A program made the translations under genes and the position numbers. A stretch of DNA of 12,010 bases from an uncultured Clostridia bacterium. GTDB taxonomy: Bacteria; Bacillota; Clostridia; Oscillospirales; Ruminococcaceae. Positions 5,577-12,010 of this stretch are shown piece by piece (the first letter of the stretch is position 1; each line of letters starts with the position of its first letter). A model generated the notes under the pieces. It was not told the DNA's origin, did no database searches, and saw nothing but the letters and a program-made list of their open reading frames with translations. The DNA is taken from NCBI GenBank assembly GCA_947177695.1, contig CAMWVO010000024.1, positions 1 through 12,010 of the forward strand. Direction: 5' to 3'.

Positions 5577-6596
5577 ATGGCAAACAAAATTTACTATCAG
5601 CAGGACTGCGATCTGGGCAGACTTGACGGCAAGACCGTTGCTATCATCGGCTACGGCTCGCAGGGTCACGCTCACGCTCTTAACCTTAAGGACAGCGGCG
5701 TAAACGTTGTTGTAGGTCTTTACGAGGGCTCCAAGTCCAAGGCTAAGGCTGAGTCCCAGGGTCTCAAGGTTCTTTCCGTTTCCGAGGCTGCAAAGACTGC
5801 GGACGTTATCATGATCCTCATTCCCGACGAGAAGCAGGCTAAGCTCTACAAGGAGGACATCGCTCCTTACCTGACCGAGGGCAAGACACTTGCATTTGCT
5901 CACGGCTTCAACATTCACTTCGGCTGTATCGTTCCCCCCAAGAACGTTAACGTTATCATGATCGCTCCCAAGGGACCCGGTCATACTGTAAGAAGCGAAT
6001 ATCAGGCTGGCAAGGGCGTTCCCTGTCTTATCGCTGTTGAGCAGGACGCTACAGGCGACGCTACAGACATCGGTCTTGCATACGCTCTCGGTATCGGCGG
6101 CGCAAGAGCAGGCGTTCTTGAAACAACATTCCGCACAGAGACAGAGACAGACCTCTTCGGCGAGCAGGCTGTACTTTGCGGCGGCATATGCGCTCTCATG
6201 CAGGCTGGCTTTGAGACACTCTGCGAGGCAGGCTACGACCCCAGAAACGCTTACTTTGAGTGTATCCACGAAGTAAAGCTTATCGTTGACCTTATTTACC
6301 AGTCGGGCTTTGCGGGAATGAGATACTCTATTTCCAACACAGCAGAGTACGGCGACTATGTAACAGGTCCCAAGATAATCACAGAAGAGAGCAAGAAGGC
6401 TATGAAGAAGGCTCTTTCCGACATTCAGGACGGTTCTTTCGCAAAGGAATTCCTGCTTGAAATGTCCGATGCAGGTTCACAGGTACACTTCAAGGCTATG
6501 AGAAAGCTTGCTTCCGAGCACCCCGCAGAGGTTGTGGGCGAGGAGATCAGAAAGCTTTACAGCTGGAGCGACGAGGACAAGCTCATAAATAACTGA
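5577..6596 (+). CDS. ilvC: Ketol-acid reductoisomerase, class I
   Basis: IlvC rearranges and reduces acetolactate or acetohydroxybutyrate to the dihydroxy acid, using NAD(P)H and magnesium. The 339 residues match the short class I enzyme. The dinucleotide-binding motif is GYGSQG (25-30), followed by a short cofactor loop GLYEGSKSK (47-55). Catalytic and metal-binding residues are visible: His109 in AHGFNIHF, Lys132 in PKGPGH, Asp192 and Glu196 in TDLFGEQ, Glu228 and Glu232 in YFECIHEVK, and Ser253. An ATG at 5562 lies in frame, but its first codons are themselves the ribosome binding site (GGAGG, 5564-5568), so the start is the ATG at 5577, 8 bases downstream. Codon choice (AAG, GGC, CTT, GTT) is strongly biased, as in highly expressed genes. 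A strong terminator follows. Confidence 0.96.
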   Translation: MANKIYYQQDCDLGRLDGKTVAIIGYGSQGHAHALNLKDSGVNVVVGLYEGSKSKAKAESQGLKVLSVSEAAKTADVIMILIPDEKQAKLYKEDIAPYLTEGKTLAFAHGFNIHFGCIVPPKNVNVIMIAPKGPGHTVRSEYQAGKGVPCLIAVEQDATGDATDIGLAYALGIGGARAGVLETTFRTETETDLFGEQAVLCGGICALMQAGFETLCEAGYDPRNAYFECIHEVKLIVDLIYQSGFAGMRYSISNTAEYGDYVTGPKIITEESKKAMKKALSDIQDGSFAKEFLLEMSDAGSQVHFKAMRKLASEHPAEVVGEEIRKLYSWSDEDKLINN

Positions 6597-6652
6597 TTGA
6601 GCGGAGAAGTTCCGCGCTAATGCTCCAATGTTTTGATTAGCAAATTAATTAT

Positions 6653-6691
6653 AAAAAACAAAGCATGGATTGGTTCCATGCTTCGTTTTTT
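6653..6691 (+). terminator. Strong rho-independent terminator of the ilv cluster
   Basis: AAGCATGGA (6661-6669) pairs perfectly with TCCATGCTT (6675-6683) around a 5-base loop. After one mismatch the stem continues with C-G and six A-T pairs, ending in a run of six T (6686-6691). A run of six A at the left side means it could also stop transcription from the other strand. A smaller GCGGA/TCCGC hairpin at 6601-6615 precedes it. Confidence 0.92.
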
Positions 6692-6692
6692 A

Positions 6693-6721
6693 TTGACAAA
6701 TCAGTTGCTTTGAAGTATAAT
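6693..6721 (+). promoter_or_regulatory. Perfect consensus sigma-A promoter for the membrane protein gene
   Basis: TTGACA (6693-6698) and TATAAT (6716-6721) both match the consensus exactly and are 17 bases apart. The -35 box starts two bases after the T run of the preceding terminator. Transcription should start near 6728, giving a leader of about 35 bases. Confidence 0.9.
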
Positions 6722-6762
6722 AATTACTATGTTAAATCAGAATTTTGCGGGGGAAAACAATT

Positions 6763-7386
6763 GTGAGTTATGAAGAAAACAGAGTATGTTACGCAGACAG
6801 ATCTATAATAAAAATAACAAAAATTGTTGTGGGATTATTTATACTGTTTACAGTTTTCACAGGATATAATTTTCAGTTGTCGTATGAGCTGACTTTTATT
6901 TCAAATTTCTCATGCGGTTTGTTATTACTATTGGACGGAACAGTAAGTTTAATTAGAAAAAAAGCCCTGCCTGCGATTTTGTATCAATTTGTACTGCCAT
7001 GTATATTAACCGTTTTTTGTTGTATATTTTTTAAAATCTTCGGTTGGCACGACTTTAATTTCAGCGGAATGTTTTTCTTCATGCATGGAATAAATCCCGT
7101 TTTGGTTTTGGCGATGTATTTGTTTACAACAAAGCTTGAATTGAAGAATAAAAAAGATTATATCAGAAGAATTTTTATAGCTCCGGCTATGGTAATGTCT
7201 TACGTGCTGTTTGATTATATTCGTTTTCTTATTACCGGCAGCTTAGTGTATGGCTTGGTTTCAACCGAAAGTCTGACATTTGTTAAAGCTGCTGCAATCG
7301 GAATTGTTTACTATGCATCAATAGCATTTATGAGCTATGGCTTACTTAATTTAAAGCTGTATGTTCAAAAGAAAACAGAGAGATAA
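6763..7386 (+). CDS. Six-helix membrane protein, possibly Pr6Pr/AIG1-like
   Basis: This 207-residue protein has about six membrane helices, near residues 18-36, 44-60, 72-92, 102-122, 136-158 and 175-197. The order of features fits the bacterial Pr6Pr (FAR-17a/AIG1-like) group: a SNF segment at the start of helix 2, a conserved-looking His108 in FFFMHGINPVL, and an aromatic loop after helix 5 (GSLVYGL). Eukaryotic relatives are lipid hydrolases that use Thr and His, but activity cannot be inferred here. The GTG at 6763 is chosen because a GGGGGA site lies about 9 bases upstream; a TTG at 6745 is in frame but overlaps that site. The gene is AT-rich: bases 6841-6960 hold only 36 G or C of 120, against 28 of 60 in a sampled ilvC stretch. 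It has its own promoter and terminator. The family call is tentative. Confidence 0.8.
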   Translation: MSYEENRVCYADRSIIKITKIVVGLFILFTVFTGYNFQLSYELTFISNFSCGLLLLLDGTVSLIRKKALPAILYQFVLPCILTVFCCIFFKIFGWHDFNFSGMFFFMHGINPVLVLAMYLFTTKLELKNKKDYIRRIFIAPAMVMSYVLFDYIRFLITGSLVYGLVSTESLTFVKAAAIGIVYYASIAFMSYGLLNLKLYVQKKTER

Positions 7387-7434
7387 TTTTCGATAAAAAG
7401 CGTAACTTCTGATGTATGAGAATAATTAAAATAA

Positions 7435-7466
7435 GCCCGAAAGCAGTTGAAAAATTGCTTTCGGGC
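7435..7466. terminator. Bidirectional terminator between convergent genes
   Basis: GCCCGAAAGCA (7435-7445) pairs perfectly over 11 bases with TGCTTTCGGGC (7456-7466) around a 10-base loop. It lies between the membrane protein gene ending at 7386 and the convergent cyclic di-GMP gene ending at 7517. The minus-strand exit is T-rich (TTATTTTAATT) and the plus-strand exit less so, so it probably serves the cyclic di-GMP gene best. Confidence 0.85.
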
Positions 7467-7516
7467 ATTACTTCTATATGAGTATCGCTCTTATATTCGG
7501 ACGGTTTAAGTTTTGT

Positions 7517-10084
7517 TTATTTTGAAATGATAAAGTCCTCGGTGAACTTCTCCGTATCGCCGCCGTCATCATCTTCCTGCTTGCGGCGGTCAAGCTCCTC
7601 CTTTTCGCTGGCAAGCTTTCGCTCGTTTTCTTCAAGCATACGCTTGTCGGGCTTGTGGAGAGCGTCGTATCTTTCCACAAATTCTATCGCCGCGTTCTCG
7701 TCCAGAGGCTTGCTCATAAGGAAGCCCTGAATGTAGTCGCACTTCATATCCGCAAGGAAGTTATACTGTCCCACGGTCTCGATACCCTCCGCAACGGTGT
7801 GTATGCCGAGGTTGTGAACAAGGTCGATAATGGAGTCGGTAATGGCGTAATCACGCTGATTGTTGTTGATCTCGTCGATAAAGGACTTGTCGATCTTCAG
7901 GCACTTTATCGGGAAATTTTTCAGATAGTTCAGCGACGAATAGCCCGTGCCGAAATCGTCCAGAGCAAGGGCGATGCCCATGTCGTTTATCTCGCTGATA
8001 ACGCTGCTCTTGGAGTCGGTGAAGTCGATAAGGGTGCTTTCGGTAATTTCAAGCTGAATATTTTTCGGATTGACCTGTGTAATGTCGATTACCCTTTTTA
8101 CGTGTTCAAGATAGTTTTCCCGCCTGAGCTGAACAGGAGAAACGTTTATGGACATGATAACATCGGGGTTAAGGTCCTCGTTTATCTGTTTAAGGGTACG
8201 GCAGGCGCTTTCAAATATCCATGTTCCTATCTGGACTATCTCGCCGCTCTCCTCGGCAACGCCGATAAACTCTGCGGGGGGAACTATTCCGAATTCGGGA
8301 CTGTTCCATCTCAGCAGCACCTCAAAGCCGTGAATATCGCTGGTGGTGGTGGAAATGATCGGCTGATAGTGGAGCAGCAGCTCGCCGTTTTTCAGCGCGC
8401 CGCTCAGACTGCGGGCGATAGCCGCCTTGCTGTAAATGCTGCGGCTTTTCTGTGAATTGGTGTAGAACGCAACTCTGTCCTTGCCCGAATCCTTGGCACG
8501 GTGCAGAGCAAGCTCCGCGTCGCGCAGCAGCAGATCGGCGGTAAGGTCGTCGTCGGGATAGATCGAAACGCCTATGGAGAACTTGATGTAGATGTTGTCG
8601 TTAATGATCTCCAGCGGCTTGTCAAAGCAGGAATGAAGCTTTTCAAGGACTTCATACACCGCCGAGGGGTCGGTATCATATTCTTTTATGATGACAAATT
8701 CGTCTCCGCTGAAGCGGAACACAGGGTACTGGAGACGCTTAAGCTCCTTGCCGAACGCGCCGAGAACAGCGTCGCCGTAGGTGTGACCGAGGGTCTCGTT
8801 TATCCATTTGAAATTGTCCACGTCCATGAACATTACCGCAAAGCGGCTTCTGCCCTCCTCGCGGGTGCGGATCATGTCCTCCATGTATTCGTAAAGACTC
8901 ACGCGGTTGTTGAGACCCGTAAGGGTATCAGTGGTATCGAAGCTGCTTATGACCGCATTTTTCGCCTGTATTATCTCGGCTATCTTGTTGATATTCGCGG
9001 CGGCGCAGCCTATCTCGGTCTTGCCCGAAGCCTTGACGCGGTAATTGAGGTTGCCCGCGGCGATCTCCTCGGTGCAGCCGCAAAGCTCGTTGAGACCTGC
9101 GCTTTCGGTCTTGAGAATATTTATTCCGAAAATAAAAGTCAGAGCCGTAAGGCAGACAAGCACTGCAAGCTGCTGCAAAAAGGTCTTGTAGACGCTTCCG
9201 TTTATCTCGTCGCTGTCGAAGAGCACGATAACGTTCCAGCCGCTTATCTGACTTGTTTCTCTGTAGTAGTAGACCGTACCGCCCTTTTCGGAAACGTAGC
9301 TGTCAACATATCCCGGAGAGGCGGCTTTTTGCGCGATGACTTTTTCGAGAGGCTTGTCGGAAAGAGAGAATTTTGCAAGGAAATCCGATGAGCTTGGAGA
9401 ATATATCACCGCAGAATTACACTCCACGATAGGATAGCTGCCCGAATTAAAGGTGTATTTTGAAAGAGCGGAGAAAATGCTGTCCGCCCTTATTTCTATT
9501 CCGCAGAAAGCATAGGTATTACCGCCGGAAACAAGGGGCTGTATAACGGTGACAACGTTCTCCTCGGCGTTGAAAAGACCGTGAGAGGTCTCAAGGCATA
9601 TGTATTCTCCAAATAACGAGCCCGAAATATATTTCTGATACCATGAGCGTTCGGTGAGGGCGTACTGCTCCGCTGAAAGCATCTGACCGCTGTTTCCCAC
9701 AAGTATGCCGCTGCTTTCGGATACTGCCCATGCGGAAACGGCGTCCGAGCTTGCCTCGCAAGCCATATTCAAAATATCAGCGATCTTAGCCGCGTTTGCT
9801 TCAGAGGGATCGGAGTTCAGAGCTATTATGCAGTCCTCCATAAGCGGATTTGAGGCAGCCGTACCGATCTGAGACTCTGCGGCTTTTATATGGTCGTTGA
9901 GAAGTCCCGAAACCAGGTTTCCCGTATTTGTCATGATCTGCAATGAATTTGCAGATGCGTTTATTCTTGTAAGCACAAAAGAAATTATCGCAAAAACGAT
10001 CATCAGCACCGATGCAAGAACAAGGAAGCGTGAAATGATACGCTTTGAATATTTCGTATTTTCGGCATATTTAGTTTTGGACAT
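7517..10084 (-). CDS. Membrane-anchored cyclic di-GMP protein: Cache sensor, HAMP-like linker, GGDEF and EAL domains
   Basis: The 855-residue protein can in principle make and break cyclic di-GMP in response to an external signal. A helix at about 15-40 and another at about 302-324 bracket an extracellular Cache-like sensor, with WYQKYISGS and IQPLVSGGNTYAFCGIEI inside it. A HAMP-like linker (325-375) precedes the GGDEF domain (385-540), whose signature is SGDEF (459-463) with metal-binding Asp421. The inhibitory RxxD site reads RLQY (450-453), so product inhibition is probably lost. The EAL domain (555-800) keeps the usual catalytic set: EVLLR (588-592), Asn647, Glu679 in LEITES, DDFGTGYSSL (709-718), Lys730, Glu766 and Glu769 in EGIE, and Gln786. 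Phosphodiesterase activity is therefore likely; cyclase activity is possible. A charged tail (815-855) ends the protein. AAGGAG lies 9 bases before the ATG. Confidence 0.95.
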   Translation of the reverse strand: MSKTKYAENTKYSKRIISRFLVLASVLMIVFAIISFVLTRINASANSLQIMTNTGNLVSGLLNDHIKAAESQIGTAASNPLMEDCIIALNSDPSEANAAKIADILNMACEASSDAVSAWAVSESSGILVGNSGQMLSAEQYALTERSWYQKYISGSLFGEYICLETSHGLFNAEENVVTVIQPLVSGGNTYAFCGIEIRADSIFSALSKYTFNSGSYPIVECNSAVIYSPSSSDFLAKFSLSDKPLEKVIAQKAASPGYVDSYVSEKGGTVYYYRETSQISGWNVIVLFDSDEINGSVYKTFLQQLAVLVCLTALTFIFGINILKTESAGLNELCGCTEEIAAGNLNYRVKASGKTEIGCAAANINKIAEIIQAKNAVISSFDTTDTLTGLNNRVSLYEYMEDMIRTREEGRSRFAVMFMDVDNFKWINETLGHTYGDAVLGAFGKELKRLQYPVFRFSGDEFVIIKEYDTDPSAVYEVLEKLHSCFDKPLEIINDNIYIKFSIGVSIYPDDDLTADLLLRDAELALHRAKDSGKDRVAFYTNSQKSRSIYSKAAIARSLSGALKNGELLLHYQPIISTTTSDIHGFEVLLRWNSPEFGIVPPAEFIGVAEESGEIVQIGTWIFESACRTLKQINEDLNPDVIMSINVSPVQLRRENYLEHVKRVIDITQVNPKNIQLEITESTLIDFTDSKSSVISEINDMGIALALDDFGTGYSSLNYLKNFPIKCLKIDKSFIDEINNNQRDYAITDSIIDLVHNLGIHTVAEGIETVGQYNFLADMKCDYIQGFLMSKPLDENAAIEFVERYDALHKPDKRMLEENERKLASEKEELDRRKQEDDDGGDTEKFTEDFIISK

Positions 10085-10356
10085 AGTTTAAAGCTCCTTA
10101 GGGGGAAAGCCCCGACAAATTATGAACTGCCGTAAAATTAACATAAGCTGTAATTATTATAACATATCGGCTATAAATTTAAAACAGTTTTTTTATATTT
10201 TATTTTTTTCGTCGTTTTAAACAAATTGGTAATGTTTTTTTCGGACGGCTTTAACAAGCTATAGAACCGCGCAGTTATTTTGAAAGCTTGGCATTGCGGT
10301 TTTACGCGGCAAATTTTGATTTATCTCCGAAAATTATTTTCTGTGTCAATAAACTG
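10085..10356. other. AT-rich divergent spacer between the cyclic di-GMP gene and rnhA
   Basis: The gap carries the two outward-facing promoters listed separately. Near the cyclic di-GMP gene, GGGG (10102-10105) and CCCC (10110-10113) form a small hairpin just upstream of its ribosome binding site. AACCGC (10265-10270) and GCGGTT (10296-10301) form a weak, long-looped inverted repeat in the middle. The rest is runs of T and A with no convincing reading frame or RNA gene. Confidence 0.5.
10156..10164 (-). promoter_or_regulatory. Extended -10 promoter for the GGDEF-EAL gene
   Basis: On the minus strand TGT precedes a perfect TATAAT (10161 down to 10156), an extended -10 element. No good -35 box lies at the right distance, which extended promoters tolerate. 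Transcription would start near 10149, with a leader of about 65 bases. Confidence 0.55.
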
Positions 10357-10385
10357 TTGAAAAAACATTGCGGATATGGTACAAT
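10357..10385 (+). promoter_or_regulatory. Sigma-A promoter for rnhA
   Basis: TTGAAA (10357-10362) and TACAAT (10380-10385) are 17 bases apart, with TGG before the -10 box as an extended element. Transcription should begin near 10392, about 25 bases before the rnhA ATG. Confidence 0.8.
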
Positions 10386-10415
10386 ATGTAATATCTGAAA
10401 TAACAGGAGAAAACA

Positions 10416-10856
10416 ATGACTGTAGAAATTTTTACCGACGGAGCCTGCTCCGGAAATCCCGGTCCCGGCGGGTACGGCGCGATACTCCGCGTCGGGGAGC
10501 ATACAAAGGAAATTTCGGGCGGCTCGGCGGACACCACCAACAACCGCATGGAGCTTATGGGCGTTATAGCCGCTCTTTCCGCGCTGAAATATCCCTGCGA
10601 CGTGATACTTACCACCGACAGCAAATATGTAGTGGACAGCGTTACAAAAGGCTGGGCTGAAGGCTGGCGGGCAAGAGGCTGGGTCAAGTCCGACAAAAAG
10701 CCCGCTCTTAACGCTGACCTGTGGGAAAAGCTCCTTGACCTGCTTGACGTCCACAACGTAAAATTTATCTGGGTAAAGGGACACGCGGGACACCCCGAAA
10801 ACGAACGCTGTGATCAGCTTGCGGTAATGGAGCGGGACAGATACGCAAAAAAATGA
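10416..10856 (+). CDS. rnhA: Ribonuclease HI
   Basis: RNase HI cuts the RNA strand of RNA-DNA hybrids, removing R-loops and helping remove primers. The 146 residues cover the whole fold. The four metal-binding acids are present: Asp8 in IFTDGACSGNPGPGG, Glu46 in NNRMELMG, Asp68 in TTDSKYV and Asp133 in ERCDQLA. His123 in VKGHAGHPENE matches the catalytic histidine of the Escherichia coli enzyme. The basic stretch KGWAEGWRARGW (78-89) matches the basic protrusion that grips the hybrid. The ATG follows AGGAG after 6-7 bases, and a promoter lies just upstream. The gene is monocistronic, and its final codons and stop form the left arm of the terminator shared with the convergent gene. Confidence 0.96.
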   Translation: MTVEIFTDGACSGNPGPGGYGAILRVGEHTKEISGGSADTTNNRMELMGVIAALSALKYPCDVILTTDSKYVVDSVTKGWAEGWRARGWVKSDKKPALNADLWEKLLDLLDVHNVKFIWVKGHAGHPENERCDQLAVMERDRYAKK

Positions 10857-10898
10857 TCTCCCGCAGTGCATACCGTACGCCCTGCGGAAAATCATTTT
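10850..10898. terminator. Bidirectional terminator overlapping the rnhA stop codon
   Basis: AAAATGAT (10850-10857) pairs with ATCATTTT (10891-10898), and after a 3-by-3 internal loop CCGCAG (10861-10866) pairs with CTGCGG (10882-10887). The left arm includes the last lysine codon and the TGA of rnhA. On the minus strand the same lysine codons read as a run of seven T after the stem, a strong exit for the membrane protein gene ending at 10936. Confidence 0.75.
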
Positions 10899-10935
10899 GT
10901 ATACGCATTGTATATATTGCGCTGAATTATACGAA

Positions 10936-11814
10936 TTATTCTCCGTCTGTATCGCTTTTTGCGTTTTCAATGGACTTCATAAAGCTGTCATTTGCATATG
11001 ACGGCTTTTCGGGAGGAACAATATCCTTGCCCATACGCACCGCGAATATCAGTGCGGCTGCTCCGATAGCGGCTGCAACTATTGCCGAGGCAGCGGTATT
11101 GGAAACAAAGCCCATTGTTCCGAACTGTGCCGCGAAAAGAACTAAGGATATGCCTATTCCCGCAAATGCCTTTTTAGCGCACACCCCGCGCATAATGATC
11201 ACAGCGGCGGCAGTCATCAGCAAAGCTACCGCTGCCGACAAAACTATACTGAATAATATGTCGCCTACTGTCATGGCAGTTAAAGCTTCTTTCTGCGCGT
11301 TGACCGCTTCCTTGGTAATAAGACCCTGAGACACCATCGGAGCATACTGGCTGTCAAACGAACCGTTATTGATCATGCTGAAAGTCGAATAGGACGAGAA
11401 AAAGCTCATTGCCGCCGTTACCAGATAGCTTATGCCGAAGCCAAGTCCGCAGGAGAGCGCGGCGTTAAAGGTGCGGGTCTTCATGCATTTGCCTACGCAT
11501 ATCGCCATGGCGAGAGCGATAACAATGCCTATTAATATTTGCAGAGCGGAAATCAGCGTACTGTTTTCATTCATTGCAGCGTTCATAATATCTGTCGTTC
11601 CGTCGTTCATAGAGGACACCACCACTGCTGCGGAGATAATTCCGCTTATGACAGATGCCGCAACAATAGCAATGACAAACGCCAGTACGCCCGCCCAGAA
11701 GCTGGACGCCTTGATCTTATTCATGGCAAGCAGCACAAGTCCCGCAATAACGGGGATAACGCCCGTTACGGCAATTCCTGTAAGAGCCGCGGTTATAACT
11801 TCTTTTGATATCAT
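10936..11814 (-). CDS. Multi-pass membrane protein, possibly a divergent YhfC-like protein
   Basis: The 292-residue protein has about seven or eight hydrophobic helices rich in Ala, Ile and Val and a short charged cytoplasmic-looking tail (about 262-292, ending SDTDGE). Its layout faintly recalls the YhfC family of predicted intramembrane proteases: an N-terminal helix pair, a Trp-containing step KASSFWAGVL, then a basic stretch KCMKTRTFNAAL leading to GLGFGISYLV, where YhfC proteins as I remember them have GlGHGGiE. If that alignment is right, the His and Glu are replaced by Phe and Tyr and the protein would not be a protease. The ATG at 11814 follows AGGGGGA after 7 bases. It has its own consensus promoter and stands alone. 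Membrane location is firm; the family assignment is weak. Confidence 0.85.
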   Translation of the reverse strand: MISKEVITAALTGIAVTGVIPVIAGLVLLAMNKIKASSFWAGVLAFVIAIVAASVISGIISAAVVVSSMNDGTTDIMNAAMNENSTLISALQILIGIVIALAMAICVGKCMKTRTFNAALSCGLGFGISYLVTAAMSFFSSYSTFSMINNGSFDSQYAPMVSQGLITKEAVNAQKEALTAMTVGDILFSIVLSAAVALLMTAAAVIIMRGVCAKKAFAGIGISLVLFAAQFGTMGFVSNTAASAIVAAAIGAAALIFAVRMGKDIVPPEKPSYANDSFMKSIENAKSDTDGE

Positions 11815-11831
11815 TATTGATTCCCCCTAAC

Positions 11832-11849
11832 ATTGTATTAGAACAATAC
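11832..11849. promoter_or_regulatory. Overlapping small palindromes in the membrane gene leader
   Basis: ATTGT (11832-11836) and ACAAT (11843-11847) form one inverted repeat, and GTATT (11835-11839) and AATAC (11845-11849) form an overlapping one. They lie between the predicted transcription start (about 11852 on the minus strand) and the ribosome binding site, so they could be a repressor site or a small mRNA hairpin. Confidence 0.3.
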
Positions 11850-11858
11850 TACAAATAG

Positions 11859-11887
11859 ATATTACCATACTTTAAAAAATTTGTCAA
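11859..11887 (-). promoter_or_regulatory. Sigma-A promoter for the YhfC-like membrane protein gene
   Basis: Read on the minus strand, TTGACA (11887 down to 11882) and TAATAT (11864 down to 11859) are separated by 17 bases, with TGG immediately before the -10 box. The predicted start near 11852 gives a leader of about 38 bases. Confidence 0.85.
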
Positions 11888-11955
11888 GGGGAACAGCTGA
11901 AATTTTATGGAAATCAATTTGGCGATAAATTTTGATTTTATGCACTAACTAAAAA

Positions 11956-12010
11956 TCCCCGCGCGGCGAAGCCGCCATGGAAAAGTTTCGCCCGCCTTTT
12001 CAAAGGCGGC
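11956..12010. repeat. GC-rich inverted-repeat element, cut by the window edge
   Basis: After AT-rich DNA the sequence turns abruptly GC-rich. GCGGC (11963-11967) and GCCGC (11971-11975) form a hairpin with a GAA loop. Then AAAAGTTTCGCC leads to CCGCCTTT (11992-11999) facing AAAGGCGG (12002-12009). From memory, similar AAAGTTT and CCTTTTCAAAGG blocks with palindromic GC arms recur between genes in Oscillospiraceae genomes, so this is probably one copy of a dispersed repeat. It may double as a terminator for a gene beyond the window. Confidence 0.5.

Noticed and set aside
5553..6269. Long minus-strand reading frame opposite ilvC (238 codons)
   Set aside because: It is an antisense shadow created by the biased codons of ilvC; it has no ribosome binding site context and no recognisable protein.
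7655..9391. Two long plus-strand reading frames opposite the GGDEF-EAL gene
   Set aside because: They lie within a clearly functional gene with intact catalytic motifs on the other strand and do not resemble real proteins.
10085..10149. Cyclic di-GMP riboswitch in front of the GGDEF-EAL gene
   Set aside because: The predicted leader is only about 65 bases and shows only one small GGGG/CCCC hairpin; the conserved blocks of the known cyclic di-GMP aptamers are not visible.

Overview
The window reads as a chromosomal segment of an anaerobic Gram-positive bacterium of the class Clostridia, most likely a Ruminococcus-like member of the Oscillospiraceae. This is inferred from moderate G+C, strong AGGAGG-type ribosome binding sites, textbook sigma-A promoters (several with an extended TGn -10), the style of the branched-chain amino acid enzymes, and a GC-rich inverted-repeat motif at the right edge of a kind I remember as dispersed in such genomes. 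No tRNA, rRNA, CRISPR array, insertion sequence or phage gene was seen.

Left part (1-1900). A secreted protein of unknown function runs off the left edge on the minus strand. Divergent from it, behind a clear promoter, is a 379-residue cytoplasmic protein of unknown function. It joins a short N-terminal domain resembling the PLMP/RRXRR segment of IscB proteins to a beta-rich middle region, two DLSGAV repeats and a C-terminal coiled coil. Its mRNA leader holds an imperfect copy of its own start region, and the gene has a second, internal start site with a strong ribosome binding site. This is the least explained and most interesting locus here.

Centre (1900-6700). A branched-chain amino acid cluster: ilvB (acetohydroxyacid synthase large subunit), a membrane acyltransferase, ilvN (regulatory subunit) and ilvC (ketol-acid reductoisomerase), ending in a strong terminator. 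IlvB and IlvN together make acetolactate or acetohydroxybutyrate, and IlvC converts these to the dihydroxy acids that lead to valine, leucine and isoleucine. The acyltransferase separates the two synthase subunit genes and has no obvious place in the pathway. ilvB, ilvN and ilvC each appear to have their own promoter, and the spacers before ilvN and ilvC share TTTACT/AGTAAA inverted repeats. No room exists for a T-box leader before ilvB.

Right part (6700-12010). An AT-rich gene for a six-helix membrane protein (possibly Pr6Pr/AIG1-like) has its own consensus promoter and converges on a large minus-strand gene for a membrane-bound cyclic di-GMP protein (Cache sensor, HAMP-like linker, GGDEF, EAL). 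The divergent neighbour of the latter is rnhA (ribonuclease HI), which converges on a minus-strand membrane protein faintly resembling YhfC-type intramembrane proteases but lacking their key residues. Bidirectional hairpin terminators lie in both convergent gaps.
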